Source: Lachnospiraceae bacterium (GTDB lineage Bacteria > Bacillota > Clostridia > Lachnospirales > Lachnospiraceae). Taken from it: a DNA stretch of 46,787 nt. Positions 1 to 9,164 of this stretch are shown piece by piece. The translations under genes were made by a program, and so were the position numbers. Location: NCBI GenBank assembly GCA_024691425.1, contig JAILNQ010000102.1, positions 1 through 46,787 of the forward strand. Reading direction: 5' to 3'. Under the pieces are notes generated by a model. That model did no database searches, was not told the DNA's origin, and saw only the letters and a program-made list of their open reading frames with translations. Every line of letters starts with the position of its first letter. Position 1 is the stretch's first letter.

Positions 1-340
<340 letters not shown>

Positions 341-398
341 TTACAGTGAAGTTTGTCTGGACGTCGAAGATCGTTATCAGTATTAGGTTGTTAAGGTC

Positions 399-437
399 AG
401 AAGACAGCTGTTTCGGCAGCCGTCTTCTTTTTTGTTT
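399..437 (+). terminator. Rho-independent terminator of the rRNA operon
   Basis: A 12-bp stem (399-410 with 417-428, one A-C mismatch) with a 6-nt loop is followed by a long T-rich run interrupted by one G. It closes the rRNA transcript about 60 nt after the 23S end, leaving no room for a 5S gene. Confidence 0.9.
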
Positions 438-522
438 TTTTGGTATGTGTGCTCTGTTTTTTCATTTCGAATGTAACAAATGTTATCACTGCTAAGATTT
501 TATGTTTTTTTCTGAGAAGTTG

Positions 523-531
523 TGATATAAT
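523..531 (+). promoter_or_regulatory. Extended -10 promoter upstream of cheV
   Basis: TGATATAAT is an extended -10 element (TG at 523-524, TATAAT at 526-531). No good -35 hexamer lies 17 nt upstream. The predicted start near 538 gives a leader of about 50 nt. The ribosome binding site GAGGTGA sits 5 nt before the cheV ATG. Confidence 0.7.
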
Positions 532-587
532 GTATTCGCCGATTGTATGTCTATCATGCGATCGTAATAAAATTATGAGGTGAAGGT

Positions 588-1508
588 ATGGATAGCAAAA
601 TCTTATTGGAAAACGGTACTAATGAGCTTGAGATTCTCGAGTTCAAGCTCGGCAACAACTCATACGGGATCAATGTTGCGAAGATCCGTGAGATTATTAC
701 ATATCAGCCGGTCACTCCGGTTCCGAATGCTCATCCCTCGGTAGAAGGTATTTTCATGCCGAGAGATAAGATGATCACGGCGATAAGTCTGAAGAATGCG
801 ATTCAGATGGGTGATGAGGACAAGAATGACGGACTTTTCATCATAACCAATTTCAATAAGCTTGATGTTGCTTTCCATGTTGACCGTGTCATGGGAATAC
901 ACCGTGTCAACTGGACTGAGATTATAAGACCTGATGCAACCGTTAATAACGAAGTAGAAGGAGTATCAACCGGTATCGTCAAGTTTGATGACAGACTCGT
1001 TATAATTCTGGACTTCGAGAAGATCGTTTCCGACATCAGTCCTGAGACAGGTCTTCGCATGAACGAGATCGAAGGTCTCGGAGAGAGAGAAAGAAGTGAA
1101 GTGCCCATCCTCATTGCCGAGGATTCACATCTTCTCAATAAGCTTATCAGCGATGCTCTTACGAATGCAGGATACATCAATGTTAAGCGTACTGAGGACG
1201 GACTTCAGGCATGGAACTATATTGTTGAGGCAAAAAAAGACGGCATGCTCAATGAAAGAGTACAGCTTGTCATCACGGATATTGAGATGCCTCAGATGGA
1301 CGGACACAGGCTTGTGCACATGATCAAGACTGATGATGAGCTTAAGAACATTCCTGTTATCATCTTCTCATCGCTCGTTAATGAAGAGATGAGAGTTAAA
1401 GGTGAGGCGCTCGGAGCTGACGCTCAGCTCAGCAAGCCTGAGATAGGAAATCTTGTTCTTCTTATTGACAAGCTGATATCAGAAAGAAACAACACATTAG
1501 CTGAATGA
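588..1508 (+). CDS. cheV: Chemotaxis protein CheV (CheW domain fused to a receiver domain)
   Basis: The protein has 306 residues. Residues ~12-150 form a CheW-type coupling domain, which links chemoreceptors to CheA kinase in the cytoplasmic array. Residues ~170-300 form a response-regulator receiver domain: an acidic start (LIAEDS), the phospho-acceptor Asp in ITDIEMPQMDG, a Ser in the switch position (FSSL) and the conserved Lys in SKPEIG. This domain order is the hallmark of CheV, where phosphorylation of the receiver tunes receptor-kinase coupling during adaptation. It is a single transcription unit with its own promoter and terminator. No other chemotaxis or flagellar gene is visible nearby, so the rest of the pathway must be encoded elsewhere. 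Family assignment is firm. Confidence 0.94.
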   Translation: MDSKILLENGTNELEILEFKLGNNSYGINVAKIREIITYQPVTPVPNAHPSVEGIFMPRDKMITAISLKNAIQMGDEDKNDGLFIITNFNKLDVAFHVDRVMGIHRVNWTEIIRPDATVNNEVEGVSTGIVKFDDRLVIILDFEKIVSDISPETGLRMNEIEGLGERERSEVPILIAEDSHLLNKLISDALTNAGYINVKRTEDGLQAWNYIVEAKKDGMLNERVQLVITDIEMPQMDGHRLVHMIKTDDELKNIPVIIFSSLVNEEMRVKGEALGADAQLSKPEIGNLVLLIDKLISERNNTLAE

Positions 1509-1529
1509 AAAACAACATGAGAGATTTTT

Positions 1530-1558
1530 ACGGAGTCGGATTTTCCGGCTCCGTTTTC
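1530..1558 (+). terminator. Rho-independent terminator after cheV
   Basis: ACGGAGTCGG and CCGGCTCCGT pair as a 10-bp stem with one mismatch around an ATTTT loop (1530-1554), followed by TTTTC and then a further T-rich stretch. Confidence 0.88.
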
Positions 1559-1570
1559 TTATTTTTTGAG

Positions 1571-1599
1571 TTGTTAGAAAGTCTGAAATATGGTAGTAT
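1571..1599 (+). promoter_or_regulatory. Sigma-A promoter for the large membrane protein-hisHF operon
   Basis: TTGTTA (1571-1576), a 17-nt spacer and TAGTAT (1594-1599) form a good vegetative promoter immediately after the cheV terminator. The start near 1606 gives a leader of ~50 nt. Because the downstream genes are closely packed, this is the likely promoter for hisH and hisF too. Confidence 0.72.
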
Positions 1600-1658
1600 A
1601 AAGTGATATTTTGCGTACATGAGCAGGTACTGTCATGTACGGTAACCCGGAGGAATAT

Positions 1659-4592
1659 ATGGCGCAGTCCACTGAAGAATATTTAGACAGTTTATTAAGA
1701 CAAGCGATGGGGGTACCGGAGCCGGAGCCTGAAAAGAAATCCGAAGAGAGGGATTATGATCTTAAAAGGGATGATGTCCTTCAGATGGCGGATGGTCTTA
1801 CAGGCTCTGATTCTGCTATTCTCGGACACGCTTATGACCATAATGCGTCGTTCACCAATCAGGGCGAGATCAGCACTGAGACATTGGAACCTGCAGCTGA
1901 GCCTCAGCCGGCCGAGATGCCTGCTGTAGAGATATTACCTGAAAATATGCCGGATCCGGATGCACCCGTTGCCGCGGCTGCGGCAGCAGAGCCCGTGATG
2001 CCGGAAATGCCTGAATTTGATATTCCTCTTGAGCCGATCCTTCCTGAAATTCCTATGCCTGAGCCGGCTGCACCGGAACCTGTTGAAATGATTCCGGTTG
2101 AAATACCCGAAGGACCGGTGATCGAACATGACGGCAGTCTCGATCTTATTCCCCAACCCGGAATCGATGAAATGCCGTTGTCTGATAATTTTTCTGATTT
2201 CATTTCTGAACCTGGTGCGGGGCCGGTTGTTGAACCTATACAGGAACATGTTGCAGAACCGATTATTGAGTCTGCGCCGGAACTTGTTTCAGAGCCGATT
2301 CCTGAGCCCATACCGGAAGCGGTTGCAGAGCCGATTCCTGTGCCTATGCCAGAATTTGCTTCAGAGCCTATTACTGAACCAGTACCGGAAGCGGCGGCAG
2401 AGCCGATTCCTGAGCCTATGCCGGAAACGGCTGCAGAAGAGCCTGCAGCACCTTCATTATCCATAGATGACCTGGATCAGAATGACGGCGCGAAAGCACT
2501 TGATCCGGATATGATATCCGCATTGTTCGAAAGCGCCAACGCTGCAACTGATGAACCTGCAGCTGAACCGGCTGAAGAGCTTTCAACAGAAGCACCGATA
2601 GCTGAGGAGGCTGTCGCAGAACCTGAAGCAGAACCGATAGTTGAAGAAGTTTCGGCAGAGCCAGAACCTGAGGTTGATGTGCCTTCAGAAGAGCCTGCAG
2701 AAGAGTCTTCAGAGGAAACTGCGGCACCTTCGCTCTCCATAGATGATCTTGATCCGAATGACAGCGCGAAAGCACTTGATCCGGATATGATAGCTGCGCT
2801 GTTCGAAAGTGCCAATGCGGCGACTGAACCTGCAGCAGAAGAGGCAGCAGCAGAAGAGGCAGCAGCGGAAGAGGCGGCGGCGGAAGAGGCAGCAGCTGAA
2901 GAGGCGGCAGCAGACGAGCCCGTGGCAGAAGAGCCTGTATCAGAGGAAGCTTCAGAAGACGGAGCCGAAGCAGATCTTTCATCCGATGCTCTCGGAGATT
3001 CGCTCGAAGCTCTTGATATTCCGATGGACGACGAGGAAGAATCGCCGCTCATGCCTGATCAGGAGATAACCGACCTGCTTTCATCGCTCGGCGAACTTTC
3101 AGGAGAGAATCCCGATGAAGGCGAGCCTGAAGCAGAAGAGATGGCAGCCGAGGAACCCGCGGCAGAAGATGCTGCTGATGGAAATGACGGAGCAGAGGCA
3201 GTTCTCGGCGGTCTTGATCTGTTCGATACGGACCTTTCCGCAATGCTCGATGACGTGACAGGTTCTCTTGAGAATGATGCACCCGCCGAAGGCGATGGCG
3301 GATCGGATGATGCGGACCTCAATGACCTTCTCGGTTCGCTGGATGACGGATCAGGCGATCTGTCTGACATAGGCGATCTTCTGAATAAAGATGAAAACTC
3401 GGAACTCGTGGATCCGAACACGGAGACGGCGGAAGCGCTTTTCGCTTCGGATTCCGAAGAAGATCTGTTCAATATAGACAACCTTATCGATGAGGAAGAA
3501 CCGAAGGGCAAGAAGAAGGGAATCCTAGGGATTTTCGGCCTGTTCGGAAAGAAGAAGAAAAAGGGTGAGGGCAATGTCGAAGTCATCGGCGGTGATGAAG
3601 AGATGCTCATTGATCCCGATCTTCTCGATATTCCTGATGAGTCAGAAATCAAGAAGAAGAAAGGTTCATTCTTCGCAAATCTTTTCGCGAAGCTCTTTGA
3701 GGAGCCTGAAGAAGAGGCCGAGGGTGAAATCCAGGGCGAGCAGAGCGCGGTTGATATCGCGGCTGAAGGAGCTGCTGAGAACGAAGAGATACTCAAAGAG
3801 CTCGAAGGCAAGGAAGGCGCAGGCAAGAAGGGTAAGAAAGAGAAGAAGAAAAAGGAAAAGAAGAAAGACAAGAAGGGCGCGTCCGGAGATGAAGAAGGCG
3901 AAGAGGGCGCGGAAGATACCAAGAAAAAGAAGAAAGAAAAGAAGAAGAAAGAAAAAATAGATATGCCGGAACTTCCGAGCAGGAAGCTTCCGAGAAAGAA
4001 AGTAGTCGCGATCGCGCTGTTCTGCATTACGGTCGGAATCGTGATCACGTTCCTTGCGTTCCTGCTTCCGTATTCGCAGGACATCAAAAAGGCGAAGAAG
4101 TTCTATACAACAGGCGAGTATCAGAAGACCTATGAATACATGCGCGGGCATAAGCTCACGAGCGAGGATCAGATACTTTACGACAGGACAGTCACACTCC
4201 TGCGCATCAAGAGACCGTATGATTCATATCTGAACTACATGAAGATGGGGCTTCGGATGGAAGCGCTCAATGCGCTCGTCCAGGGCGTACAGATGGTTGA
4301 CAGGTATGCGGAGGATGCCGCAAGCCTCGGTATAATCGACAAGTATTCGAAGCAGTCGAGGATCATCTATGATGAGCTCTATAACACGTTTGGAGTAACC
4401 GTTGATAAAGCGAGGGCATGGATCGAGATAGAAGGAACACCTGATTACACGAGGGCTCTCTATGAGTGCCTGCTCGAGTCCTCGGGCCAGGGAGGGGGTT
4501 CTGAGATTCCGGAGGAAGCACCGCAGTCTTCCGATTATGAAGTATTTCCCGATGACGGTTCGGTCATCAATGTTGAGGAGAATAATCTGTGA
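1659..4592 (+). CDS. Large acidic/lysine-rich single-pass membrane protein of unknown function
   Basis: I do not recognise a characterised family. The start at 1659 is preferred over the in-frame ATG at 1635 because GGAGG (1649-1653) is 5 nt before it; this gives 977 residues. Order: a Pro/Glu/Ala-rich acidic region (~1-600) with a duplicated 34-residue module and a run of AAEEA repeats; two short KKK-rich, Phe/Gly-containing patches (~620-675); a strongly Lys/Glu alternating, probably helical stretch (~715-770); one transmembrane segment (~782-806); and a ~170-residue helical C-terminal domain with TPR-like spacing. With no signal peptide, the long N-terminal part is probably cytoplasmic and the C-terminus outside. 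Several short acidic motifs resemble the EIDALL-type peptide of FliM, which is notable beside cheV but unproven. Its stop overlaps the hisH start by 4 bp. Confidence 0.85.
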   Translation: MAQSTEEYLDSLLRQAMGVPEPEPEKKSEERDYDLKRDDVLQMADGLTGSDSAILGHAYDHNASFTNQGEISTETLEPAAEPQPAEMPAVEILPENMPDPDAPVAAAAAAEPVMPEMPEFDIPLEPILPEIPMPEPAAPEPVEMIPVEIPEGPVIEHDGSLDLIPQPGIDEMPLSDNFSDFISEPGAGPVVEPIQEHVAEPIIESAPELVSEPIPEPIPEAVAEPIPVPMPEFASEPITEPVPEAAAEPIPEPMPETAAEEPAAPSLSIDDLDQNDGAKALDPDMISALFESANAATDEPAAEPAEELSTEAPIAEEAVAEPEAEPIVEEVSAEPEPEVDVPSEEPAEESSEETAAPSLSIDDLDPNDSAKALDPDMIAALFESANAATEPAAEEAAAEEAAAEEAAAEEAAAEEAAADEPVAEEPVSEEASEDGAEADLSSDALGDSLEALDIPMDDEEESPLMPDQEITDLLSSLGELSGENPDEGEPEAEEMAAEEPAAEDAADGNDGAEAVLGGLDLFDTDLSAMLDDVTGSLENDAPAEGDGGSDDADLNDLLGSLDDGSGDLSDIGDLLNKDENSELVDPNTETAEALFASDSEEDLFNIDNLIDEEEPKGKKKGILGIFGLFGKKKKKGEGNVEVIGGDEEMLIDPDLLDIPDESEIKKKKGSFFANLFAKLFEEPEEEAEGEIQGEQSAVDIAAEGAAENEEILKELEGKEGAGKKGKKEKKKKEKKKDKKGASGDEEGEEGAEDTKKKKKEKKKKEKIDMPELPSRKLPRKKVVAIALFCITVGIVITFLAFLLPYSQDIKKAKKFYTTGEYQKTYEYMRGHKLTSEDQILYDRTVTLLRIKRPYDSYLNYMKMGLRMEALNALVQGVQMVDRYAEDAASLGIIDKYSKQSRIIYDELYNTFGVTVDKARAWIEIEGTPDYTRALYECLLESSGQGGGSEIPEEAPQSSDYEVFPDDGSVINVEENNL
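2448..2825 (+). repeat. Direct duplication of a 102-bp coding module
   Basis: Two copies, 2448-2549 and 2724-2825, are offset by 276 bp (92 codons) and encode nearly the same 34-residue module containing LSIDDLD and ALDPDMI-ALFESAN. Differences are mostly synonymous or conservative. The in-frame spacing shows internal duplication within the acidic region of the large membrane protein. Confidence 0.9.
2832..2912 (+). repeat. 15-bp tandem repeat encoding AAEEA
   Basis: Five in-frame copies of a 15-bp unit (GCAGCAGAAGAGGCA and close variants) run from 2832 to 2906 and a degraded copy follows. Copy number could vary by slippage without shifting the frame. Third-position differences among units suggest the array is not very recent. 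Confidence 0.88.
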
Positions 4593-5194
4593 TCGCGATA
4601 ATCGATTATGATGCAGGAAATATGCTGAGCGTAGCCAAAGCTATGCGTCACCTCGGGATGGAACCCGTTATCACAAGGGACGCCGATACGCTGAGAAAAG
4701 CAGATAAGGTCATACTTCCCGGAGTCGGAGCCTTCGGAGATGCAATGGATAAGCTGAACGGTTACGGACTTGTTCCGGTCATAAGAAAGATCATAGATGA
4801 CGGCAAGCCTTTCTTCGGGATATGTTTAGGACTGCAGCTTCTGTTTGAGGAAAGCGAGGAATCGCCCGGAGTAGCGGGAATAGGAGCACTTAAGGGGAAA
4901 ATAAAGAAGATACCTGTCGGTGAATATAAGAAAATCCCTCACATGGGCTGGAATTCACTTAGCTTTCCCCGCAGAGGAAAGCTTTTTGACGGTATAAGCG
5001 AGGATGCTTACGTATATTTCGTTCATTCATATTATCTCGAAGCGGCGGACAGGGATATCGTTGTTGCGACAACGCAATACAACGTTTCGATCGACGCATC
5101 GGTAGAGAGCAGAAACGTGTTCGCATGTCAGTTCCATCCGGAAAAGAGCGGAACGGTAGGTCTTAAGATGCTCGAGAACTTCATCGGTTTCTAG
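4589..5194 (+). CDS. hisH: Imidazole glycerol phosphate synthase, glutaminase subunit HisH
   Basis: The protein has 201 residues, the usual HisH length. It is a class I glutamine amidotransferase that hydrolyses glutamine and passes ammonia to HisF in histidine biosynthesis. The nucleophile Cys79 lies in FFGICLGLQ, and the His183/Glu185 pair lies in CQFHPEKSG. Translation starts at GTG (4589), overlapping the upstream stop as GTGA, so it is probably translationally coupled to the large membrane protein. hisF follows after 10 nt. No other his genes are in the window. Confidence 0.96.
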   Translation: MIAIIDYDAGNMLSVAKAMRHLGMEPVITRDADTLRKADKVILPGVGAFGDAMDKLNGYGLVPVIRKIIDDGKPFFGICLGLQLLFEESEESPGVAGIGALKGKIKKIPVGEYKKIPHMGWNSLSFPRRGKLFDGISEDAYVYFVHSYYLEAADRDIVVATTQYNVSIDASVESRNVFACQFHPEKSGTVGLKMLENFIGF

Positions 5195-5204
5195 CGGGGA
5201 ATGT

Positions 5205-5969
5205 ATGTACACAAAGAGAATAATCCCTTGCCTTGACGTCAACAACGGAAGAGTCGTCAAGGGCGTGAATTTTGTGAATTTAAGAGACGCGGGCGATCCC
5301 GTTGACATCGCTGCAGCGTACGATAAGGCCGGCGCAGATGAACTGGTCTTTCTTGATATAACTGCATCGTCCGATAACAGGGAGACGGTTGCAGATATGG
5401 TCCGTGCCGTTGCCGAGACGATTTTCATTCCGTTCACGGTCGGAGGCGGCATCAGGAGCGTCGATGATTTCAGGCGGCTTCTGAGAGAGGGAGCTGACAA
5501 GATCTCTGTCAACTCGGCGGCGATAATGAACCCGGATCTCATCGCGGATGCTGCGGATAAGTTCGGAAGCCAGTGCGTGGTCGTTGCGATCGATGCAAAA
5601 AGACGCGCCGACGGAAGCGGCTGGAGCATATACAAGAACGGCGGAAGAGTTGACATGGGGATAGACGCGGTCGAATATGCCATGAAGGCCGACAGGCTCG
5701 GAGCCGGCGAGATACTGCTCACAAGCATGGACGCTGACGGAACGAAGGCCGGATTCGACGTTGAGCTCACTAAGATTATCTCAGAGAACGTCGGAATACC
5801 CGTGATCGCGAGCGGCGGGGCGGGAAGCAGGGAGCATTTCCTCGAGGTGCTGACCGAAGGAGCGGCTGATGCGGCGCTCGCGGCCTCGCTTTTCCACTAC
5901 AAGGAGCTTGAGATAAGCGACCTCAAAGATTATCTCCATGACAATGGGATTTCCGTAAGGAGAAACTGA
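5205..5969 (+). CDS. hisF: Imidazole glycerol phosphate synthase, cyclase subunit HisF
   Basis: The 254-residue TIM-barrel protein uses ammonia from HisH to convert PRFAR into imidazole glycerol phosphate and AICAR. The catalytic acids are in place: Asp11 in PCLDV and Asp130 in VVAIDAKR. The phosphate-binding loops TVGGGI and ASGGAGS are intact. It directly follows hisH, with which it forms the heterodimer. The next gene starts one base after the stop, so hisHF and ung are very likely co-transcribed. Confidence 0.97.
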   Translation: MYTKRIIPCLDVNNGRVVKGVNFVNLRDAGDPVDIAAAYDKAGADELVFLDITASSDNRETVADMVRAVAETIFIPFTVGGGIRSVDDFRRLLREGADKISVNSAAIMNPDLIADAADKFGSQCVVVAIDAKRRADGSGWSIYKNGGRVDMGIDAVEYAMKADRLGAGEILLTSMDADGTKAGFDVELTKIISENVGIPVIASGGAGSREHFLEVLTEGAADAALAASLFHYKELEISDLKDYLHDNGISVRRN

Positions 5970-5970
5970 A

Positions 5971-6645
5971 TTGATAGAAAATGACTGGCTCGGACCTCTT
6001 TCGGCCGAGTTCAAGAAGCCTTATTACGCGAAGCTTTACAGGTTCGTGAACGACGAATACAGGACAAATACTATATACCCGAAGCAGAAGGACGTTTTTG
6101 CCGCATATGACAGGACGCCTCTTGCGAATGTCAAGGTACTGATACTCGGACAGGATCCGTATCATGAACCGGACCAGGCGCACGGCTTGTGTTTTTCGGT
6201 CAATCCCGGCATAGACATCCCGCCGAGCCTTGTGAACATCTACAAGGAGCTTCATGACGACATGGGATGCTACATACCTGACAACGGGTATCTGGTCAAA
6301 TGGGCCGACCAGGGAGTGATGCTCCTGAATACCGTGCTCACGGTAAGGGCGCATTATGCGAACTCGCACAGGGGCAAGGGATGGGAAGAATTCACTGATG
6401 CTACCATCGCAGCACTTAACAGCCAGGACAGGCCTATCGTCTACATGCTCTGGGGAAGACCGGCGCAGCAGAAGATGGCTATGCTGAACAATCCGAAGCA
6501 GCTCGTACTGACTGCGGCGCATCCGAGCCCGCTCTCGGCGTACAAGGGATTCTTCGGGTGCAGGCATTTTTCGAAAGCAAATGATTTTCTCGTATCGAAC
6601 GGTCTTACGCCGATAGACTGGCAGATAGAGAATCTAAAGGGATAA
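5971..6645 (+). CDS. ung: Uracil-DNA glycosylase (family 1)
   Basis: This 224-residue enzyme removes uracil from DNA, the first step of base-excision repair. The water-activating motif GQDPYH (Asp62) and the C-terminal HPSPLSA motif (His184), which inserts into DNA, are both present. The start is taken as TTG at 5971, with AAGGAGA 8 nt upstream inside the hisF 3' end. It sits in the his transcription unit with no promoter of its own visible; the link to histidine synthesis is probably only positional. Confidence 0.96.
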   Translation: MIENDWLGPLSAEFKKPYYAKLYRFVNDEYRTNTIYPKQKDVFAAYDRTPLANVKVLILGQDPYHEPDQAHGLCFSVNPGIDIPPSLVNIYKELHDDMGCYIPDNGYLVKWADQGVMLLNTVLTVRAHYANSHRGKGWEEFTDATIAALNSQDRPIVYMLWGRPAQQKMAMLNNPKQLVLTAAHPSPLSAYKGFFGCRHFSKANDFLVSNGLTPIDWQIENLKG

Positions 6646-6669
6646 TAAATAAAGGGGAACTATCGTATC

Positions 6670-7839
6670 ATGACTAAGAAGGAGGCTTTGGCCCTCAGGA
6701 TCTTCGTGGGCATCGTGCTCATAGGAACGCTTCTTTTCGGCGCGTATTACTATGCGAGCTACAGATCGGAGGCGAATGAGGTTGCCGACCTTATAAACAA
6801 GGGAAACGCATATATGGAGAACGACTGCTTCCCGGAAGCCATCGAATGCTACGAGAAGGCGCTCGAGCATGAGGAGGGCGATGAGAGGATCAAGTCGGCT
6901 ATGGTCAAGGCCTACATGTCCATGGCAGAAAGCTACGGGGAAAGCGACGAGGCGCTGCTGTGCTATCAGAATGCGATAGGGCTCAACCCCGACAATAAGA
7001 CCGCATACTGGTCGATAGCGAACATATATGAGAACCGCGGCGAAGAGGACACCATGCTCGAAGTTCTGCACAAGGGATTCGAGGATACGGGCGATGAATC
7101 GATGAACGCCAAGGTTTTTGCGATAGAAGAAGAACGAGCGAGGATACAGGCCGAGGAAGAAGCAAGGATAGCGGAAGAAGAGGCGAAGCGTGCTGAAGAG
7201 GAAGCAAGGGCCGCTATGCTCGATCCGCTTAAAGAGCTTTTTGAGGAAGAGGACTATGATGCGCTCAAAGAAAAGATGCGCGAGGAGGAATATGTTGCTT
7301 TCTCAGAGGAAGTCATAGGCGACAATTCCTATTATTCCGGAGATTATGATATCGACGGAACGCGCGAGGGATACGGGATCGCCGTGTACGAGAACGGATA
7401 TTACTACTACGGAGAGTTCCACGATGACATGAGGAGCGGCCACGGCGTTCTGATGCGCGCGAGCTATTCGGAGAGCTCATCCATCGGGTCGTTCATATAC
7501 GACGGCGAGTGGGCGGATGACAAGCCCAACGGCGAAGGATGTGCGAGATCGAACTATTTCAAGGACAGGATCTCGGCGACGGATTTTGCAACGAAGGAGA
7601 TCACCGGGAACTATACTGACGGGCTCGAGGACGGCACGATGACGCTCGTGGGCACTACGAGGAGCGGTGCGAAACGAACGTTCAAGTACACTGCGAAAGA
7701 CGGCATAGCCGAGAGATCGAGCAAGGAATCATCGGGCGCTAAGGGCCAGTACATCATAGCCCAGACCGATGACAAGAGCGAAAATCTTACCAGCGACGGC
7801 TCCAAGCGCGGAGTCGAGGGATTCATAGAAGATGAGTGA
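6670..7839 (+). CDS. Membrane-anchored TPR-MORN repeat protein
   Basis: The protein has 389 residues: an N-terminal transmembrane helix (~8-30), TPR repeats (~40-140, e.g. AEAIECYEKAL-like and LNPDNKTAYWSIANIY), a Glu/Ala/Arg-rich helix (~155-185), and MORN-like repeats (~220-330) of the YYGEF-DDMRSGHG and YDGEWADDKPNGEG type. The C-terminal ~60 residues are low in recognisable structure. TPR and MORN repeats mediate protein or membrane contacts; no catalytic motif is seen. The orientation is probably type II, with the repeats outside. AGGGGA lies 11 nt before the ATG, a rather long spacing. It follows ung by 24 bp. Confidence 0.85.
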   Translation: MTKKEALALRIFVGIVLIGTLLFGAYYYASYRSEANEVADLINKGNAYMENDCFPEAIECYEKALEHEEGDERIKSAMVKAYMSMAESYGESDEALLCYQNAIGLNPDNKTAYWSIANIYENRGEEDTMLEVLHKGFEDTGDESMNAKVFAIEEERARIQAEEEARIAEEEAKRAEEEARAAMLDPLKELFEEEDYDALKEKMREEEYVAFSEEVIGDNSYYSGDYDIDGTREGYGIAVYENGYYYYGEFHDDMRSGHGVLMRASYSESSSIGSFIYDGEWADDKPNGEGCARSNYFKDRISATDFATKEITGNYTDGLEDGTMTLVGTTRSGAKRTFKYTAKDGIAERSSKESSGAKGQYIIAQTDDKSENLTSDGSKRGVEGFIEDE

Positions 7840-7901
7840 CGCTCCGGCCCTTCGTCACAATTGAATTCTGATGGGCCGATGTTAAAAGAGGAGAAAAACT
7901 G

Positions 7902-9161
7902 ATGAGAAAAGTACCGTTTATCGACAGAAAGCTAGCCGAGGAGATCGATGCGAAAATCCCGACCCCGTACTATGTGTACGACGAGGAAGGGATGATACGC
8001 AATATCGAGAACATTAAGTCGGCATTTGCATGGAACAAAGGATTCAAGGAATACTTTGCAGTAAAGGCGACGCCCAATCCGTTCCTTCTCGCGATCATGA
8101 AGGAGCACGGTATCGGAGTTGACTGCTCGAGCCTTACTGAACTCATGATATCAAAGGCCGCGGGATTTTGCGGTGACGATATCATGTTCTCGTCTAATGA
8201 GACGCCGGCGGAGGATTATGTGCTCGCTAAAAAGCTCGGCGCGATAATAAACCTCGATGACATCACGCACATCGATTATTTCGACAGCTTATGCGGCCTC
8301 AACGAGACGATGAGCATAAGGTTCAATCCTGGCGGAATATTCACTGTCAGCAACGGAATAATGGACAATCCGCAGGATGCTAAGTACGGCATGACCGAGG
8401 AGCAGATGTATGAAGCCGTAAAGATAATGATGGACAGGGGAGTAAAGCATTTCGGCATTCATTCATTCCTCGTCAGCAACACGGTAACGAACGATTACTA
8501 TCCGATGCTCGCGCAGCAGCTGTTCGACCTGGCCGTATCGATACATGAGAAGACAGGTGCGCACATCGCGTTCGTGAACCTCTCGGGAGGTGTCGGGATA
8601 CCCTATACACCCGACCAGGAGCCGAACGACATATTCGTGATCGGTGACGGAGTCAGGAAGATATATGAGAAAGTCTTCGTCCCTAAAGGGATGGATGACG
8701 TTGCTATATACACGGAGATGGGCAGATACGTGATGGGACCTTTCGGTGCGCTCGTCACAAAGGCCATCCACGAAAAGCACATCTACAAGGAATACATCGG
8801 CGTCGACGCGTGCGCGGTCAATCTGATGCGTCCCGCGATGTACGGAAGCTATCATCACATCACGGTCCTCGGGAAAGAGGATGAGCCGTGCACATGTATG
8901 TACGACATCGTCGGCGGGCTGTGCGAGAACAACGACAAGTTCGCGATCGACAGGATGCTGCCTAAGATAGAAAAGGGAGACTATCTGTTCATCCATGACA
9001 CGGGAGCCCATGGCTACTCAATGGGATACAACTATAACGGAAAGCTCCGCAGCGCAGAGGTCCTGGTACATCCGGACAGAAGCTTCGAGATGATAAGACG
9101 GGCGGAAACACCGGAGGACTACTTCGCAACGTTCGATTTCTCTGATTTTGACTTCAGATGA
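7902..9161 (+). CDS. lysA: Diaminopimelate decarboxylase-like PLP enzyme (alanine racemase fold III)
   Basis: The protein has 419 residues. An N-terminal PLP barrel carries the Schiff-base lysine, Lys55 in FAVKATPNP, and a glycine-rich NLSGGVGIP loop. The C-terminal beta domain has the LysA/ODC-type motifs EMGR (272-275), VNLMRPAMYG and the active-site Cys341-Glu342 (GGLCENND). The best-supported role is decarboxylation of meso-diaminopimelate to lysine. Two usual PLP contacts differ: LysA HCHIGS reads HSFLVS (Phe189) and GAYG reads GAHG. From memory these changes mark a separate clade usually labelled lysA, so another amino-acid substrate is possible. GAGGAG lies upstream at good spacing. 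Its 3' end is 3 bp from a convergent gene. Confidence 0.85.
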   Translation: MRKVPFIDRKLAEEIDAKIPTPYYVYDEEGMIRNIENIKSAFAWNKGFKEYFAVKATPNPFLLAIMKEHGIGVDCSSLTELMISKAAGFCGDDIMFSSNETPAEDYVLAKKLGAIINLDDITHIDYFDSLCGLNETMSIRFNPGGIFTVSNGIMDNPQDAKYGMTEEQMYEAVKIMMDRGVKHFGIHSFLVSNTVTNDYYPMLAQQLFDLAVSIHEKTGAHIAFVNLSGGVGIPYTPDQEPNDIFVIGDGVRKIYEKVFVPKGMDDVAIYTEMGRYVMGPFGALVTKAIHEKHIYKEYIGVDACAVNLMRPAMYGSYHHITVLGKEDEPCTCMYDIVGGLCENNDKFAIDRMLPKIEKGDYLFIHDTGAHGYSMGYNYNGKLRSAEVLVHPDRSFEMIRRAETPEDYFATFDFSDFDFR

Positions 9162-9164
9162 CTC

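Noticed and set aside
538-545. GCCGATTG before cheV, similar to a flagellar sigma-28 -10 element (GCCGATAA)
   Set aside because: No TAAA-type -35 lies 15 nt upstream, and a good extended sigma-A -10 is already present; the match also falls at the predicted start site.
2416-4087. Long minus-strand and alternative-frame open frames (up to 342 codons) within the large membrane protein gene
   Set aside because: They read as poly-Ser, poly-Leu or poly-Arg low-complexity products of the GAA/GCA/AAG-rich coding strand, have no ribosome binding sites, and are best explained as shadows.
7845-7878. CGGCCC/GGGCCG inverted repeat between the TPR-MORN gene and the lysA-like gene
   Set aside because: The loop is 22 nt, there is no T-tract, and the gap is too short for a known riboswitch; it may be chance.
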